Shown in pieces: positions 63,141 through 64,000 of a DNA stretch of 64,000 bases; position 1 is the first letter of the stretch; the number at the start of each line of letters is the position of its first letter. Made by a program: the position numbers and the translations under genes. The notes below the pieces were generated by a model, which was not told where the DNA came from, did not search any database, and saw only the letters and a program-made list of their open reading frames with translations. This DNA is from Hymenobacter glacialis (GTDB taxonomy: Bacteria > Bacteroidota > Bacteroidia > Cytophagales > Hymenobacteraceae), in contig NZ_MDZC01000079.1 in NCBI RefSeq assembly GCF_001816165.1, positions 62,001 to 126,000 of the forward strand, in the 5' to 3' direction.

Positions 63141-64000
63141 CTAGAAGCACTCGGCCAGGGCCCCGGCCACGCGGCGCAACTCCGCATCGGCCATGGCGGT
63201 GCCGCTGGGCAGGCACAGGCCGCGGGCAAACAAATCGGCGCAGACCGCGCCGCCGTACATGGGCGCCGACTGAAACAGCGGCTGCAGGTGCAGGGGCTTC
63301 CAAAGGGGGCGGCTCTCGATGTTGTGCGTTTCGAGCTGCAGTCGCACGGTTTCGGGCGTTACGGCGGGCTGGGGCGGGGCAGCCGGGTCGGGGGCGTTCA
63401 GGAGGATAGTAGTGAGCCAGCGGTTGGAGCGGCTGCCGGCGGGCTCGGGTGCCAAGGCCACGGTGAGGCCCGGCAGGTGCGCCAAGTGCTCCCGGTACCA
63501 GGCAAATATTTCGCGGCGGCGTTTCACCCGCTCGTCCAGCAGGCCCATCTGGCCGCGGCCGATGCCCGCCAGCACGTTGCTCAGGCGGTAGTTGTAGCCT
63601 ACTTCGGAGTGCTGGTAGTGGGGCGCATCGTCCTTGGCCTGAGTGGCGAGAAATCGGGTCTTTTGGGCCAGTGCGGTATCGTTGGTAACCAGGGCCCCGC
63701 CGCCGCTGGTGGTCAGGATTTTATTGCCATTGAAGGAAAATACGCCGACTTTGCCAAAACTGCCCAGCGGCTGCTTGTTGAAGGAAGACCCCAGGGCTTC
63801 GGCCGCGTCTTCGAGCACGGGTAGCCCAAATTCCGCCGCGATGGCCATGATTTCAGTGAGCTTGGCGGGCATGCCGTAGAGGTGCACCAGCAGCAGGGCT
63901 TTGAGCTTTTTGCCCTTGGCCAGGCGGTCTACAATGGCTTCGCGCAGGCGCTCGGGGCAGATGTTCCAGGTTTCGGCCTCGCTGTCGACGAACACGGGAG
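63141..64000 (-). CDS. DegT/DnrJ/EryC1/StrS-family aminotransferase, C-terminal part (cut by window edge)
   Basis: The visible 286 residues are the C-terminal part of a sugar aminotransferase. The PLP lysine is in FSFNGNKILTTSGGG. VHLYGMPAKLTEIMAIAAEF and EDAAEALGSSFNKQPLGSFG lie before it, and YNYRLSNVLAGIGRGQMG after. The enzyme class aminates nucleotide-linked keto-sugars (as in pseudaminic acid or bacillosamine synthesis). The N-terminus lies beyond 64000. The stop is at 63141. Confidence 0.92.
   Translation of the reverse strand, partial: PVFVDSEAETWNICPERLREAIVDRLAKGKKLKALLLVHLYGMPAKLTEIMAIAAEFGLPVLEDAAEALGSSFNKQPLGSFGKVGVFSFNGNKILTTSGGGALVTNDTALAQKTRFLATQAKDDAPHYQHSEVGYNYRLSNVLAGIGRGQMGLLDERVKRRREIFAWYREHLAHLPGLTVALAPEPAGSRSNRWLTTILLNAPDPAAPPQPAVTPETVRLQLETHNIESRPLWKPLHLQPLFQSAPMYGGAVCADLFARGLCLPSGTAMADAELRRVAGALAECF

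Overview
The window looks like chromosome of a GC-rich member of the Bacteroidota, most probably Hymenobacter or a close relative in the Cytophagales. The signs are a subtilase with a C-terminal type IX secretion sorting domain, promoters of the Bacteroidota form TTG-N18-20-TAnnTTTG, few Shine-Dalgarno sites, Bacteroidota-typical families (DUF6428, DUF6340, DUF4197, Omp85-type outer-membrane proteins) and Bacteroidota-type housekeeping genes. No phage, intact insertion sequence, rRNA operon or CRISPR array was seen.

Layout. 1-3.4 kb: the 5' part of isocitrate dehydrogenase, a small outer-membrane barrel, an atypical SDR and an S1-domain protein. 3.5-7.1 kb: a five-gene arsenic operon on the minus strand (arsR, DUF6428, ACR3 efflux pump, thioredoxin-type arsC, flavin monooxygenase) with a palindromic operator before arsR. 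7.4-10.1 kb: a TonB C-terminal domain protein and an Omp85-family protein. 10.4-13.5 kb: a radical-SAM/DUF4130 pair of presumed DNA-repair function, separated by a small unknown ORF and a GNAT acetyltransferase. 13.5-17.2 kb: dTDP-4-dehydrorhamnose reductase, an MFS transporter, a GreB-like factor and an AraC regulator. 17.5-21.6 kb: acetaldehyde dehydrogenase with DUF779, MaoC and DUF4197 proteins. 21.9-23.1 kb: a secreted M29-type peptidase homolog that appears to lack its metal ligands. 23.3-28.8 kb: a galactonate (De Ley-Doudoroff) island with GH1 glycosidase, KDPGal aldolase, galactonate dehydratase, KDGal kinase and an SMP-30 lactonase. 28.9-29.4 kb: a decayed pbpC. 29.8-32.5 kb: a subtilase with SLH-like repeats plus a T9SS tail. 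33-47 kb: sensor kinases, a chloramphenicol acetyltransferase remnant, LysR, threonine synthase, glycosyltransferases, endonuclease III, a frameshifted secreted protein, a CHASE3 kinase/response-regulator pair, an rRNA/tRNA methyltransferase and a GT39-like membrane enzyme. 47-64 kb: mostly housekeeping (typA, msrB, metG, pth, rplY, prs, tRNA-Gln, atpD, atpC, a PerM-family permease, a Cys/Met-metabolism PLP enzyme, and a DegT aminotransferase cut by the right edge).

The unusual features are mostly structural. At least seven full-length and three truncated copies of a ~90-bp palindromic intergenic repeat are scattered through the window, with arms that co-vary. One copy lies inside the atpD-atpC transcription unit and can fold in two mutually exclusive ways. 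A second repeat family (two copies, MITE-like, ends AACTCCCCTCCT) and an uninterrupted 82-bp perfect palindrome between metG and pth are also present. Other items worth following up are the pbpC remnant that lost both catalytic domains but kept its linker and C-terminal domain, the metal-ligand-free M29 homolog, the SLH plus T9SS subtilase, the G7-tract frameshift, and the radical-SAM/DUF4130 locus with two extra genes.
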